Source: Micromonospora sp. HNM0581
GTDB lineage: Bacteria; Actinomycetota; Actinomycetes; Mycobacteriales; Micromonosporaceae
Assembly (NCBI RefSeq): GCF_012726175.1
Contig: NZ_JAASAD010000006.1
Location: 62,001-126,000, forward strand
DNA length: 64,000 nucleotides
Reading direction: 5' to 3'
The number at the start of each line of letters is the position of its first letter. Within the stretch, counting starts at the first letter, position 1. Position numbers and translations under genes: made by a program. The notes beneath the pieces are model-generated. The model was given only the letters and a program-made list of their open reading frames with translations. It searched no databases and was not told the origin of the DNA. Positions 37,118-46,276 of this stretch are shown here, one piece after another.

Positions 37118-37687
37118 ATGTTGCAGCATGAGCCGGTGAGCGATGACGACGTGGTGCTACGCGCCGGTGGGCCGATGGACGCCGCTGAGGTTCTGCGACT
37201 GCTCGACGACGCGACCGCCTGGCTGGCCGCGCGGGGCCGGACCGGACAGTGGGGCACCCGACCGGCCTCGACGGACGCCCGTCGCATCACCCAGGCCGAC
37301 GCGTGGGCCACCAGCGGTGGGCTGTGGCTGGCCCAGATCGGTGACTGCCCGGTCGGCGCGTTGGTGGTGGGTACGGCCACCGAGTACGTCCCGCCCCCGA
37401 CCGAACCGGAGCTGTACGTCAACCTGCTGGTCACCGACCGGGCGTACGCCGGCCGTGGCCTCGGCGGCCAGCTGCTGACACACGCTGCCGACCTGGCACG
37501 GGAACGCGGCGTCGGGCTGCTACGGGTGGACTGCTACGCCGGTGACGATGGCGCTCTGGTGCGCTACTACCAGCGTCAGGGCTTCACCCCCACCGACCCG
37601 TTCACGGTCAACCTCCCTGACCGTCCCCCCTGGCCCGGCCAACTCTTGACCCGCCCCGTCCGACCCACCCTGTCCACGTCGACATGA
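37118..37687 (+). CDS. GNAT-family N-acetyltransferase
   Basis: About 189 residues. YVNLLVTDRAYAGRGLGGQL is the acetyl-CoA pyrophosphate-binding loop, and VDCYAGDDGALVRYYQRQGF the C-terminal GNAT segment. The substrate is unknown. The start may be ATG 37118 or GTG 37136; neither has a strong ribosome-binding site, and the family fold begins after both. Confidence 0.82.
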   Translation: MLQHEPVSDDDVVLRAGGPMDAAEVLRLLDDATAWLAARGRTGQWGTRPASTDARRITQADAWATSGGLWLAQIGDCPVGALVVGTATEYVPPPTEPELYVNLLVTDRAYAGRGLGGQLLTHAADLARERGVGLLRVDCYAGDDGALVRYYQRQGFTPTDPFTVNLPDRPPWPGQLLTRPVRPTLSTST

Positions 37688-37757
37688 GATGCCGGCAACG
37701 TGACAATCGACTGCTGTCGCCGACTGCTGGTCTACACGAGCCGATGGGGTGGGTCGG

Positions 37758-38717
37758 TCAGGGGCGCAGTTTCGGGAGGACCTGGTCGGCGAAGGTGTCC
37801 AGGAAGGGGCGTTGGTCCTGGCCCACGTGGTGGAGCGCGATCTGGTCGAAGCCAAGGTCGACGTACTCCTCCAACCAGCCGACGTGCTGCCCGAGGTCGG
37901 CAGAGATGTTGACCACCTCCGCGAGCCGACTCATCGGCACGTCGGCGGAGACCACGTCGAAATGCTCCGGTGTGGCCAGGTCCCAACAGACCGGCGGGGC
38001 GAAGATGTTGCTGCGCCACTGGTCGTAGGCGGTCGCCTCGGCCTCGTCCTGGGTGGGCGCCCAGCTCAGATGCACCTGGAGGTGCACCGGCCCGCGCCCC
38101 CCGGCCTCCCGATACGCGTCGATCATGCGACGCAGGTGGTCGGTTGGCGCGTTCACCGTGATCAGGCCGTCCGCCCACTCGGCGCACCAGCGGGCGGTGG
38201 CGACGCTCACCGCGGCGCCGACGAGTGCCGGCTGCTGCTCGGGGCGGCTCCACAGCTTCGCCCGGTCCACCCGGACCAGACCGTCGTAGCTGACCTCCTC
38301 GCCGGCCAGCAGGGCCCGGATGACGTCGACGCACTCACGAAGCCGGGCGTTGCGGATCTCCTTGCGTGGCCACACATCGCCGGTGATGTGCTCGTTGGCG
38401 GCCTCACCGGAGCCGAGCGCCGCCCAGAACCGGCCGGGATACATGGCGGCGAGAGTCCCGATCGCCTGCGCGACGATCGCCGGGTGGTAACGCTGCCCGG
38501 GAGCGTTCACCACCCCGAACGACAGATCGGTGGCCTGCAACGCCGACCCGAGCCAGGACCAGGCGAAGCCGGAGTGGCCCTGGCGTTCGCTCCAGGGTGC
38601 GAAGTGGTCCGAGCACATGGCGGCATCGAAACCGACCTGCTCGGCGTGGATCACCGCCGCCAGCAGCTCACGCGGGTGGATCTGCTCATGGGAAGCGTGA
38701 AACGCGATCGCCGTCAT
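37758..38717 (-). CDS. LLM-class flavin-dependent oxidoreductase (TIGR03885-like)
   Basis: 319 residues, luciferase-like TIM barrel. AFHASHEQIHPRELL, GFDAAMCSDHFAPWSERQG and PGRFWAALGSGEAANEHITG closely follow the TIGR03885 group, considered a flavin-dependent relative of F420 oxidoreductases. ADGLITVNAPTDHLRR is typical of the C-terminal barrel. The substrate is unknown. ATG 38717 begins the conserved MTAIAFHASH; the longer frame is not supported. Confidence 0.85.
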   Translation of the reverse strand: MTAIAFHASHEQIHPRELLAAVIHAEQVGFDAAMCSDHFAPWSERQGHSGFAWSWLGSALQATDLSFGVVNAPGQRYHPAIVAQAIGTLAAMYPGRFWAALGSGEAANEHITGDVWPRKEIRNARLRECVDVIRALLAGEEVSYDGLVRVDRAKLWSRPEQQPALVGAAVSVATARWCAEWADGLITVNAPTDHLRRMIDAYREAGGRGPVHLQVHLSWAPTQDEAEATAYDQWRSNIFAPPVCWDLATPEHFDVVSADVPMSRLAEVVNISADLGQHVGWLEEYVDLGFDQIALHHVGQDQRPFLDTFADQVLPKLRP

Positions 38718-38798
38718 GCCGCGCTTCACTACCCACCGGGCCACAGCTGTAAGCAAGGAGACTCTTCCTTGCCCGGCCACGCGCCGACTCTGCCGGGA

Positions 38799-40214
38799 CT
38801 ACTCGGAGTGGGCGCCGGCACCGACGCCGGCCGTACCCTCACCGACCCAGACCGTCTTGATGTTGCAGAACTCGCGCATGCCCTGGGCGGAGAGTTCCCG
38901 GCCGTAGCCGGAGTTCTTCACCCCGCCGAACGGCAGCTCGGGGTAGGACGTGGTCATCCCGTTGACGAAGACCGCCCCGGCGTCCAGGTCGGCGGCGAAC
39001 CGCTGCTGTTCCTCCGGGTCGCGGGTCCAGGCGTTGGAGCCGAGCCCGAAGGCGGTCCCGTTGGCCAACTCGATCGCCTCCTCGTACGACGCGGCCCGGT
39101 ACAACCCGGCCACCGGGCCGAACACCTCCTCCGACCACATGCGCATGCCCGGGTCGAGGTCCGTCACCACCGTCGGTGGGTAGAACCAGCCTGCCCCGGT
39201 CGGCTTCTCCCCGCCGCAGAGCACGGTGGCCCCCTTGTCGACCGCGTCACGCACCTGCGCGTCGATCTCGTTGCGGCCCCGCTCGGAGGCCAGCGGTCCG
39301 ACGTCGGTGTCGTCGTCCATCGGGTCGCCGAGCCGCAGGGCCGCCATCCGGTGTGCGAACGCCTCGGCGAAGGCGTCGTAGACGTCGTTGTGCACGATGA
39401 AACGCTTGGCCGCGATGCAGGACTGGCCGTTGTTCTGGCAGCGGGCCGTGGCGGCCACCTGGGCCGCCAGTTCCACATCGGCGGAAGGCATCACCACGAA
39501 CGGGTCACTGCCGCCCAGTTCCAGCACGGTCTTCTTCAACTCCCGACCGGCGATCTGCGCGATCGAGCGGCCAGCGACCTCACTACCGGTCAACGTGGCG
39601 GCTCGTACCCGGGGGTCGCTCAGGATCCGGTCCACCGCCTCGGAGCCGACCAGCAACGTGGTGAAGGCGCCCTCGGGGAAGCCGGCTCGCCGGAACAGGC
39701 CCTCGAGCAGCAGCGCGGTCTGCGGAACGTTGGACGCGTGCTTGAGCAGGCCGGTGTTGCCGGCCATCAGGGCCGGTGCGGCGAAGCGCAGCACCTGCCA
39801 GAGGGGAAAGTTCCACGGCATGACCGCCAGCACCGGCCCGATCGGTTGGTAGCGGACGAACGCCCGGGTCGCCGCGACCGCTGCGGCGTCGGCCGGCTCG
39901 TCGGCGAGGAACCCGGCCGCCCGGTCGGCGTAGAAGCGGCAGGCGGTGGCGCACTTGGTGACCTCGGCCTTGGCGGCGGCGAGCGTCTTGCCCATCTCGG
40001 TGGTCATCAACCGGGCCGTCTCGTCCCGCTCCGCCTCCAGCAGGTCGGCCGCCGCGGTCAGCCACCGCCCACGCTGCTCGATCGTGGTGCCGCGCAGCTG
40101 CCGGTACGCCAGGTGGGTCCGCTCGATCGCATCGTCGACCTGTTCGTCGGACATCGCCTCGTACGTCTTGAGCACCTGGCCGTTGACCGGATTGGTGGTG
40201 GCGATGGTCATCAT
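38799..40214 (-). CDS. Succinate-semialdehyde dehydrogenase-like aldehyde dehydrogenase
   Basis: 471 residues. VMPWNFPLWQVLRFAAPALM, the Glu motif VLELGGSDPFVVMPSAD and the catalytic Cys in CQNNGQSCIAAKRFIVH match the SSADH/GabD-type branch. It probably oxidises succinate semialdehyde or a related aldehyde with NAD(P)+; no GABA transaminase gene is adjacent. Tandem ATG codons start the gene (40214 and 40211) after GGGAGAAG. Confidence 0.88.
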   Translation of the reverse strand: MMTIATTNPVNGQVLKTYEAMSDEQVDDAIERTHLAYRQLRGTTIEQRGRWLTAAADLLEAERDETARLMTTEMGKTLAAAKAEVTKCATACRFYADRAAGFLADEPADAAAVAATRAFVRYQPIGPVLAVMPWNFPLWQVLRFAAPALMAGNTGLLKHASNVPQTALLLEGLFRRAGFPEGAFTTLLVGSEAVDRILSDPRVRAATLTGSEVAGRSIAQIAGRELKKTVLELGGSDPFVVMPSADVELAAQVAATARCQNNGQSCIAAKRFIVHNDVYDAFAEAFAHRMAALRLGDPMDDDTDVGPLASERGRNEIDAQVRDAVDKGATVLCGGEKPTGAGWFYPPTVVTDLDPGMRMWSEEVFGPVAGLYRAASYEEAIELANGTAFGLGSNAWTRDPEEQQRFAADLDAGAVFVNGMTTSYPELPFGGVKNSGYGRELSAQGMREFCNIKTVWVGEGTAGVGAGAHSE

Positions 40215-40225
40215 GGCTTCTCCCG

Positions 40226-40489
40226 TCACTCGAAGAGTGAGTGCCGCGCTCCGGGTTCCTCCCGGCGGCGGGCGGCGCGACGACGTTGGATGATGATCAG
40301 GTCGACGACGGCGATCAACGCGAGGACGGCGCAGACGACGCCCAACCAGGCCACGTCGGCACGAAACGCCAACACCGCGAAAACGGTCATGGTGACGAGC
40401 CCGAAGCTGGCCAGCGCCAGCCGCAGGTTCAACGCGCTGTACGCGTGACCGACCGTGCCGCGGGCGCGCCGGGGTTGTGATCTCGTCAT
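40226..40489 (-). CDS. Small membrane protein, DUF6343-like
   Basis: 87 residues. GHAYSALNLRLALASFGLV, then two membrane helices (VTMTVFAVLAFRA and VVCAVLALIAVVDLIIIQ) and a basic tail. This is like actinobacterial DUF6343 proteins as I remember them. GTG 40498 is an alternative start. Its stop is 11 bp before the start of the dehydrogenase gene, so the two may be co-transcribed. Confidence 0.68.
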   Translation of the reverse strand: MTRSQPRRARGTVGHAYSALNLRLALASFGLVTMTVFAVLAFRADVAWLGVVCAVLALIAVVDLIIIQRRRAARRREEPGARHSLFE

Positions 40490-40686
40490 CACCTCCACCT
40501 ACCCCGCCCCGCCAGAGGTAAGCGTCACCCGGATGCTTTCCCCGCCCCGCCCGACCCACGTGCCCGACCAAACGGGACCCGGACCGTCGCCGAAGCTCCT
40601 GACGGCCACGTCGTCGCAGCGTGCGTTGCGTTACACCGGCCCGGCCGGACCCTGCCTTTCCCGGTGGCGGCGGGGACCATGGACGT

Positions 40687-41310
40687 ATGACCGTGAGCCA
40701 GGCCGAGCCGGTGACCGTCGCCGTCGCCCGACGCACCGACCCTGCCCGTACCGACGAGATGGTGGCGTGGATGCGGGCCGGAACGGCGCTCGCCGAGGTG
40801 TTTCCGGGTTTCCTGGGCGCGGGTTGGGTTCGCCGTGCCCCCGGATCCGGTGAATGGCACATGCTCTACCGTTTCGCCGACCCGGACACTTTGCGTCGCT
40901 GGGAGGAATCGCCGCAGCGGCACTGGTGGTTGACGTCGGCGCAGGGCATCGTCGAGCACACCCATGTCGAGCGGCGGACCGGAATCGAGGGGTGGTTCGA
41001 CCCACCGCGAGCGACGAGCGTCGAGCCGCTCGACGCCGAGCCGGCCGTGTCACCGTCGCCGCCACGCTGGAAGCAGGCGGTGACGATCTGGCTGGCGTTC
41101 TTCCCGCTCAGTCTGACCGCCACGCTGCTGACCGGCCAGTTCCTGCCGGGGCTGCCGACTGCGGCGCGGGTGCTGGTCATGACGTTGACCCTGACCCCGC
41201 TGATGACCTATCTGGTCCTCCCCCGGATCACCGGGGCGTTGCACTGGTGGCTGCACGGCCGGCCAGCCCCGTGGCGTACGCAGCACGCGCCCCGACGGCC
41301 GCGTTCTTAG
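40687..41310 (+). CDS. ABM-fold protein with C-terminal membrane helices
   Basis: 207 residues. The N-terminal domain (VTVAVARRTDPARTDEMVAW ... WEESPQRHWWLTSAQ) is an antibiotic-biosynthesis-monooxygenase dimeric alpha-beta barrel. The C-terminal half holds two membrane helices (AVTIWLAFFPLSLTATLLTG and LVMTLTLTPLMTYLVLP). Membrane-anchored ABM proteins of this layout are known in bacteria without firm function. Confidence 0.8.
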   Translation: MTVSQAEPVTVAVARRTDPARTDEMVAWMRAGTALAEVFPGFLGAGWVRRAPGSGEWHMLYRFADPDTLRRWEESPQRHWWLTSAQGIVEHTHVERRTGIEGWFDPPRATSVEPLDAEPAVSPSPPRWKQAVTIWLAFFPLSLTATLLTGQFLPGLPTAARVLVMTLTLTPLMTYLVLPRITGALHWWLHGRPAPWRTQHAPRRPRS

Positions 41311-41425
41311 CACGATGTCCGGAGAGTCGACAGGGCACTGCCGCATCCCCGACAGCGCGTGACCTGCCGACCTCACCCGCGTAGAGTCACCGTGCTGTCG
41401 CTCTGCGCTGTGAGGCTAGGACATC

Positions 41426-42277
41426 ATGCCTGGACGCTGGACCACCGCCGCCGTATGCCTGCTCGCACTCGTCGCGTTGGCCTGTGAAGCGGGTGGGGAC
41501 GCGGCACCGCGCCCTTCGGGTGGCACGACCCAGCCCGGGTCACCCCGCGTCGTCGCCGCCCTCGGCGACTCGATCACCACGGGCTTCGGTTCCTGTCTTT
41601 TCCTCAACTCGTGCCAGCGCAACTCCTGGTCCACGGGGGACGGGCTGCGGGTCGACAGCCACTACCGGCGGCTGCTCGACCGGAACCCGGGGCTGCGCGG
41701 GAAGGCGCACAACCACGCGCGGGCGGGGGCCCGTGCCACGGCGCTGGCCGGTCAGGCGGAAGCGGCGGTACGCGACCGCGCCGACTATGTGACGGTGCTG
41801 GTGGGCGCCAACGACGCCTGCCGCGCAACGATCGACGCGATGACCCCGGTGGCCGACTTCCGGGCCGAGGTCAACCGAGGGTTGCGGGTGCTGCGGGAGG
41901 GGCGGCCGAAAGCCCGGGTTCTGGTCGTCAGCATCCCTGACCTGTACCGGCTCTGGGAGGTCGGCCACGACGAGCCCCGGGCGGTGCGCGCCTGGCGGCG
42001 GGGTGTGTGTCCGGCGCTGCTGGCCGATGCCACGTCGACCGCTCCGGCCGACCGTAGCCGCCGCGCGGCTTTCCGGGAGCGCATCACCGCCTACAACAGT
42101 CAGCTGAGAGCGGCCTGCCGGGCCTACGGTTCCCGCTGCCGCTACGACGGCGGCGCCGCGCACCAGGTCCGCTTCGATCTGGATCTGGTCAACCGGCTGG
42201 ACTACTTCCACCCCAACACCGCCGGTCAGTCCCGCCTTGCCGAAGTGACCTGGCGCTCCGCCGGCTACGCCGACTGA
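41426..42277 (+). CDS. SGNH/GDSL-type esterase lipoprotein
   Basis: 283 residues. Lipoprotein signal with lipobox LVALAC (Cys about 20). Catalytic block I is VVAALGDSITTGFGS (Ser in GDS), the oxyanion Asn lies in VLVGANDACRA, and the C-terminal DYFHPNTAGQSRLAEV supplies the Asp-His pair. Probably a surface-anchored esterase or lipase; the substrate is unknown. Its last 13 bp overlap the convergent EcsC gene. Confidence 0.87.
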   Translation: MPGRWTTAAVCLLALVALACEAGGDAAPRPSGGTTQPGSPRVVAALGDSITTGFGSCLFLNSCQRNSWSTGDGLRVDSHYRRLLDRNPGLRGKAHNHARAGARATALAGQAEAAVRDRADYVTVLVGANDACRATIDAMTPVADFRAEVNRGLRVLREGRPKARVLVVSIPDLYRLWEVGHDEPRAVRAWRRGVCPALLADATSTAPADRSRRAAFRERITAYNSQLRAACRAYGSRCRYDGGAAHQVRFDLDLVNRLDYFHPNTAGQSRLAEVTWRSAGYAD

Positions 42278-43026
42278 CCACCCATGTCGTCGGGGCGACG
42301 GGGCGACGGGATCCGGGGGGTGGCGTGCTTCCGGTAGAGCACCCGGGAACGCTCGGCCAGCTTCTTGGTAGCCGACGAGTTCGCCCAGGTGCCGAGGATG
42401 ATCGCCGCTGCGGGGACCGCTTTGGCGAAGAGCCGTTTCGCCGCGCGTACCCCGGCCATCTGGGCCAGCCTGACCCCGAGGTGCAGCATCACCCGGCCCA
42501 GCTGTCCCTGCCCACCACCGCCGAACAGCGCGCCCGCCCGCTCGCGTCCGGCCGCCACCCCCAGCGCCACTCGGGCGCTCGCCGCGACCTTGTGCACCCT
42601 CTGCAGCACCAGCAGGTCGGTGGCGCGGTCGGGATGCGTCGGGTCGGCACCGTAGGCGGCGGCGACGTGCAGGACCATACGGGACTGGGTCCAGGCCAGC
42701 ACGCCGACGTCGATCACCGCACCGGGCAGTCCGGCGACACCGGAGACCGCGCCGGAGAGCCGAGCCTGATTGACGAACCGGCGTACCGCCTGCTCCGCGA
42801 GGGTCTCGGCGCTGATCCCGGGTTGCTCGGCCCGGACCCGCTGCGCCCACTGCGCCGCCTCGGGGCCGAGCCGACGCACCGCCTCGAGCGCAAGGTGTTC
42901 GGGAGCGTACTGCGGGTCCTGGCGCATCCGGTCCCAGAGGGTGGCCGGCGGCGCCTCGACGACCCGGCCGCCCGGCGGCGGGACGGGGGCGACGGGTCGG
43001 CCCTCTGCGGGTACGGGGTCACTCAT
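42265..43026 (-). CDS. EcsC-family protein
   Basis: 253 residues. ARLSGAVSGVAGLPGAVIDVG and WTQSRMVLHVAAAYGAD are characteristic of the EcsC family, mostly helical and membrane-associated, linked to the EcsAB transporter in Bacillus. Its molecular role is unclear. A Pro-rich N-terminus precedes the domain. ATG 43026 follows AGGAGAGG, a strong ribosome-binding site that decides the start. Confidence 0.82.
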   Translation of the reverse strand: MSDPVPAEGRPVAPVPPPGGRVVEAPPATLWDRMRQDPQYAPEHLALEAVRRLGPEAAQWAQRVRAEQPGISAETLAEQAVRRFVNQARLSGAVSGVAGLPGAVIDVGVLAWTQSRMVLHVAAAYGADPTHPDRATDLLVLQRVHKVAASARVALGVAAGRERAGALFGGGGQGQLGRVMLHLGVRLAQMAGVRAAKRLFAKAVPAAAIILGTWANSSATKKLAERSRVLYRKHATPRIPSPRRPDDMGGQSA

Positions 43027-43218
43027 CACCTCTCCTTTCGGTGGCGCCCATCCATGTGTACCCCGCGGCAGCAACGGGGTACCGCCGGGCGTCGGGACGG
43101 TGACGCCGGGCCGGGCGGACCGACGCGACAGGAATGCACAAGGATGGCGGGTACGTTCTGGCGATCGGGGTGCCGTCAATCCGGTGGCCCGCTACGCACC
43201 TGCAGGGAGGCCGCACCG

Positions 43219-44136
43219 GTGCTCGACCCACACGAGCTCTACGAACTCACCGACGATCTGCCCGACCTCGGTCAGCCGGTACTGATCCAGACGCTCACCG
43301 GCTTCGTCGACGCCGGCAACGCGAGCCGACTCGCCCGCGAGCAGCTGCTGACATCGCTGGAGTCCCGCCCGATCGCCCGGTTCGACCTGGACCAGCTCTT
43401 CGACTACCGTTCCCGCCGCCCGATGATGACCTTCGTCGAGGACCACTGGGAGAGTTACGACGCCCCGGAGTTGGGGCTGCACCTGCTCCACGACGACGAC
43501 GAGACACCCTTCCTCCTGCTCACCGGGCCGGAGCCCGACCTGCAGTGGGAACGGTTCACCGCCGCTGTCACCGGGCTGGCCGCCCGGCTGGACGTACGGC
43601 TCACCGTCGGGCTCAACGCGATCCCGATGGCCGTGCCGCACACCCGGCCGACCGGCGTGACCGCGCACGCCACCCGGCGTGAGCTGATCGCCGGCTACGA
43701 ACCGTGGTTGCAGCGGGTGCAGGTGCCCGGCAACGTTGGTCACCTGTTGGAGTTCCGCCTCGGCGAGGCCGGCCGCGACGCGCTGGGCTTCGCCGCGCAC
43801 GTGCCGCACTACGTGGCACAGGCCGAGTACCCGGCTGCCGCCGAGGTGCTGCTGGCGTCGGTGTCCCGCAGCACCGGGCTGCTCCTGCCCCGCGACGGGC
43901 TGCGTTCCGCCGCCGAAGTGGTACGGGTGGAGATCGACCGGCAGGTCGCCCAGAGCGATGAGGCCACCACCCTGGTCCAGGCCCTCGAGGAACAGTTCGA
44001 CGCGTACGCCCGGGGCCGGGGGGAGAAGAACCTGCTCGCCACGGAGAACGGTCCGCTGCCCACGGCCGAGGAGCTCGGCGCCGAGTTGGAACGGTTCCTC
44101 GCCGAGCAGTCCCGCCCGAACAACGACACTCCCTGA
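43219..44136 (+). CDS. PAC2-family protein (proteasome-assembly-chaperone-like)
   Basis: 305 residues from GTG 43219, which follows AGGGAGG. PVLIQTLTGFVDAGNASRLA, the FDYRSRRPMMTFVEDHWESY segment and GLNAIPMAVPHTRP are typical of actinobacterial PAC2 proteins, related to eukaryotic proteasome assembly chaperone 2. Actinomycetes have a 20S proteasome, so an assembly role is conceivable but unproven. The frame is open far upstream; that part is antisense to EcsC. Confidence 0.87.
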   Translation: MLDPHELYELTDDLPDLGQPVLIQTLTGFVDAGNASRLAREQLLTSLESRPIARFDLDQLFDYRSRRPMMTFVEDHWESYDAPELGLHLLHDDDETPFLLLTGPEPDLQWERFTAAVTGLAARLDVRLTVGLNAIPMAVPHTRPTGVTAHATRRELIAGYEPWLQRVQVPGNVGHLLEFRLGEAGRDALGFAAHVPHYVAQAEYPAAAEVLLASVSRSTGLLLPRDGLRSAAEVVRVEIDRQVAQSDEATTLVQALEEQFDAYARGRGEKNLLATENGPLPTAEELGAELERFLAEQSRPNNDTP

Positions 44137-44237
44137 TCCGCGGGAAGGGCGGCGTTCGGCCCGGCACCGGTTCACTGGCCGCTGACGGGCAGCGTGCCTA
44201 CCGCGCGGGTCGATGCCGGATGGGGCAGGCTGGCATC

Positions 44238-45044
44238 ATGCGCCTGGCGACGTGGAACGTGAACTCGGTGAAGGCCCGCCTGCCCCGGCTGCTCGACTGG
44301 CTGGCCGGCACCGAGCCGGACGTGGTCTGCCTGCAGGAGACCAAGTGTCCAGACGGCGCCTTTCCGGCCGCGGAAGTGGGCGAGCTGGGTTACACGGTGG
44401 CCAGTCACAGCGACGGCCGGTGGAACGGGGTCGCCATTCTGTCCCGGGCCGGGCTCGCCGACGTCACCGTCGGGTTCCCCGGCGAGCCCGGCTTCCCCGC
44501 ACCGGAGGCCCGGGCGATCTCGGCCACCTGCGGCGGGCTGCGGGTCTGGTCGGTGTACGTACCGAACGGCCGCGCGCCCGACGACCCCCACTATGCGTAC
44601 AAGTTGGCCTGGTTGGCGGCGCTGCGGGACGTGCTCGACGCCGAACTGGCCAACCCGACGCCGCTCGCTGTCTGTGGGGACTTCAACGTGGCACCCGCCG
44701 ACGACGACGTGTGGGATCCGACGCTGTTCGTCAACTCCACCCACGTCACGCCGCCCGAACGGGCCGCACTTGCGGCACTGCGCGATCTCGGTCTCACCGA
44801 TGTGGTGCCCACGGCGATGAAGGGGCCGCACCCGTTCACCTACTGGGACTACCGGGCTGGCATGTTCCACCAGAACAAGGGCATGCGCATCGACCTGGTG
44901 TACGCTTCGGCCCCGCTGGCCCGCGCTGTCCGGTCGGCGTACGTGGACCGGGAGGCCCGCAAGGGTAAGGGCCCCTCCGACCACGCTCCCGTCGTCGTCG
45001 ACTTCGAACCGCGGCCCGCGCCCGCTCCCACCCGGCTAGGGTGA
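44238..45044 (+). CDS. xth: Exodeoxyribonuclease III
   Basis: 268 residues. MRLATWNVNSVKARLPRLLD, CLQETK, VYVPNGRAPDDP, CGDFNVAPADDDVWDP and KGPSDHAPVVVDF reproduce the ExoIII/AP-endonuclease active site in order (Asn, Glu, Tyr region, Asp-Asn, and the final Asp-His). It cleaves at abasic sites and removes 3' blocks in base-excision repair. ATG 44238 matches the family start; an upstream ATG at 44220 adds six unrelated residues. Confidence 0.94.
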   Translation: MRLATWNVNSVKARLPRLLDWLAGTEPDVVCLQETKCPDGAFPAAEVGELGYTVASHSDGRWNGVAILSRAGLADVTVGFPGEPGFPAPEARAISATCGGLRVWSVYVPNGRAPDDPHYAYKLAWLAALRDVLDAELANPTPLAVCGDFNVAPADDDVWDPTLFVNSTHVTPPERAALAALRDLGLTDVVPTAMKGPHPFTYWDYRAGMFHQNKGMRIDLVYASAPLARAVRSAYVDREARKGKGPSDHAPVVVDFEPRPAPAPTRLG

Positions 45045-45048
45045 GGCC

Positions 45049-45360
45049 ATGCCAGTCGTGAAGATCAACGCGATCGAGGTTCCGCCCGGTGGCGGCGAGG
45101 AGTTGGAGAAGCGGTTCGCCGCCCGGGCCCGGGCGGTGGAGAATTCCCCCGGCTTCCTCGGCTTCGAACTGCTGCGCCCGGTGGCCGGCGACGACCGCTA
45201 CTTCGTCTACACCCGGTGGGAGACCGAGCAGGCGTACCAGGACTGGGCCGCCGGTCCGGCCCGCGCCGCGCACGCCGCCCCGCCCGGCGCCGAGCAGCGG
45301 CCACCGGTCGCCACGGGTGCGACCCTCCTGGAGTTCGAGGTCGTACAGCGGGTCCCCTGA
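45049..45360 (+). CDS. Antibiotic biosynthesis monooxygenase (ABM) domain protein
   Basis: 103 residues, one ABM barrel. VKINAIEVPPGGGEELEKRF and FLGFELLRPVAGDDRYFVYT resemble the heme-oxygenase-like IsdG/MhuD group. The Asn-Trp-His heme triad is not clearly complete, so heme degradation is uncertain. It starts 4 bp after exodeoxyribonuclease III and is likely in the same transcript. Confidence 0.82.
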   Translation: MPVVKINAIEVPPGGGEELEKRFAARARAVENSPGFLGFELLRPVAGDDRYFVYTRWETEQAYQDWAAGPARAAHAAPPGAEQRPPVATGATLLEFEVVQRVP

Positions 45361-45424
45361 CGGGCTACCCGGTCACCACCTCACCGCCGTGTACGGCGCA
45401 TCGGTCACGGGGGTGCCGGTGACT

Positions 45425-45457
45425 CCGGTCGGGCCGAGGTCCGTGCGGCCCGACCGG
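45425..45457. terminator. Terminator between convergent genes
   Basis: 12-bp perfect stem, CCGGTCGGGCCG at 45425-45436 and its complement at 45446-45457, with a 9-nt loop. It lies between the ABM gene and the sortase gene, which converge. Confidence 0.65.
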
Positions 45458-45480
45458 CATCCGCCTCAACGACCGGTCCG

Positions 45481-46269
45481 TCAGGAAGGGCGGGTCGTGG
45501 TGAGGCTGGCGAAGACGATGACGTTGTCGGCGTAGCCGGTGCCACCACCGAGCCACTCGCCACCGCAGGTGATCAGCCGCAGGCCCCTTGGTCCCTCGTG
45601 GCCGTAGACCCGGTCGGCCGGCAGGCGCTCCTTCGGGAAGTGTTCCACCGAGTCGACGGTGAAGACGGCCACCGAGTCGTCATCCCGAGCAACCTCGACG
45701 GTGTCGCCCACCTTCATTTTCCCCAGGTGGTAGAAGACCGACGGGCCACTCCTGGTGTCCACGTGCCCGACAATGACCGCCGGCCCCGGGTCTCCCGGCA
45801 CCGGACCACGGTCGTACCACCCGGTTTCCTCGTGGCGGCTCAGCGGTGGCACGGCGATCGAGCCGTCGGGTGCGTCGCCGACCGGCCGTACCGACGCCGA
45901 CACGTCGATCGACGGGATGGACAGGCTCACCGGCCTCGCCGCGGTACGTCCGGCGGGCACCGGCGCTCCGGTGGTGCGTTCACCACCGGCGACGGCGGTC
46001 CAGTCGAGTGGCCCGCCGACGGTGTGCCCGAGCCCGGCACCGGTGGCGAACACGCCGGCCAGTACGAGCAGCACCGCGAGCGGCAACGACCACGGGCTGC
46101 GCCCGGAGCGCACCGTTCGGGCTGCTCTTCCGGTGTTCCTGGGTGCGCGCCGCCGATCGGTGGACAGTGGCAGCGGGCCGGAGCGGCCGGCCGGCGGCAC
46201 GAACAGGTCGGATTGGTGGCCGGGCCGGGGTGAGTTACCGGTCGGGCCGGGTGGGCGGGCGATCGTCAT
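45481..46269 (-). CDS. Class F sortase
   Basis: 262 residues. A disordered cytoplasmic N-terminus of about 60 residues, one membrane helix (SLPLAVLLVLAGVFATGAGL), then the sortase barrel. The catalytic His is in AVIVGHVDTRSGPSVFYHLG, the Cys in GLRLITCGGEW, and an Arg-like position follows. Class F sortases anchor or ligate secreted proteins in actinobacteria. The gene lies 7 bp downstream of a secreted-protein gene on the same strand, presumably its functional partner. Confidence 0.9.
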   Translation of the reverse strand: MTIARPPGPTGNSPRPGHQSDLFVPPAGRSGPLPLSTDRRRAPRNTGRAARTVRSGRSPWSLPLAVLLVLAGVFATGAGLGHTVGGPLDWTAVAGGERTTGAPVPAGRTAARPVSLSIPSIDVSASVRPVGDAPDGSIAVPPLSRHEETGWYDRGPVPGDPGPAVIVGHVDTRSGPSVFYHLGKMKVGDTVEVARDDDSVAVFTVDSVEHFPKERLPADRVYGHEGPRGLRLITCGGEWLGGGTGYADNVIVFASLTTTRPS

Positions 46270-46276
46270 GGCCGGC

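Noticed and set aside
37749..40448. Long plus-strand open frame of about 900 codons
   Set aside because: Antisense to the LLM oxidoreductase and aldehyde dehydrogenase genes, whose motifs are unambiguous.
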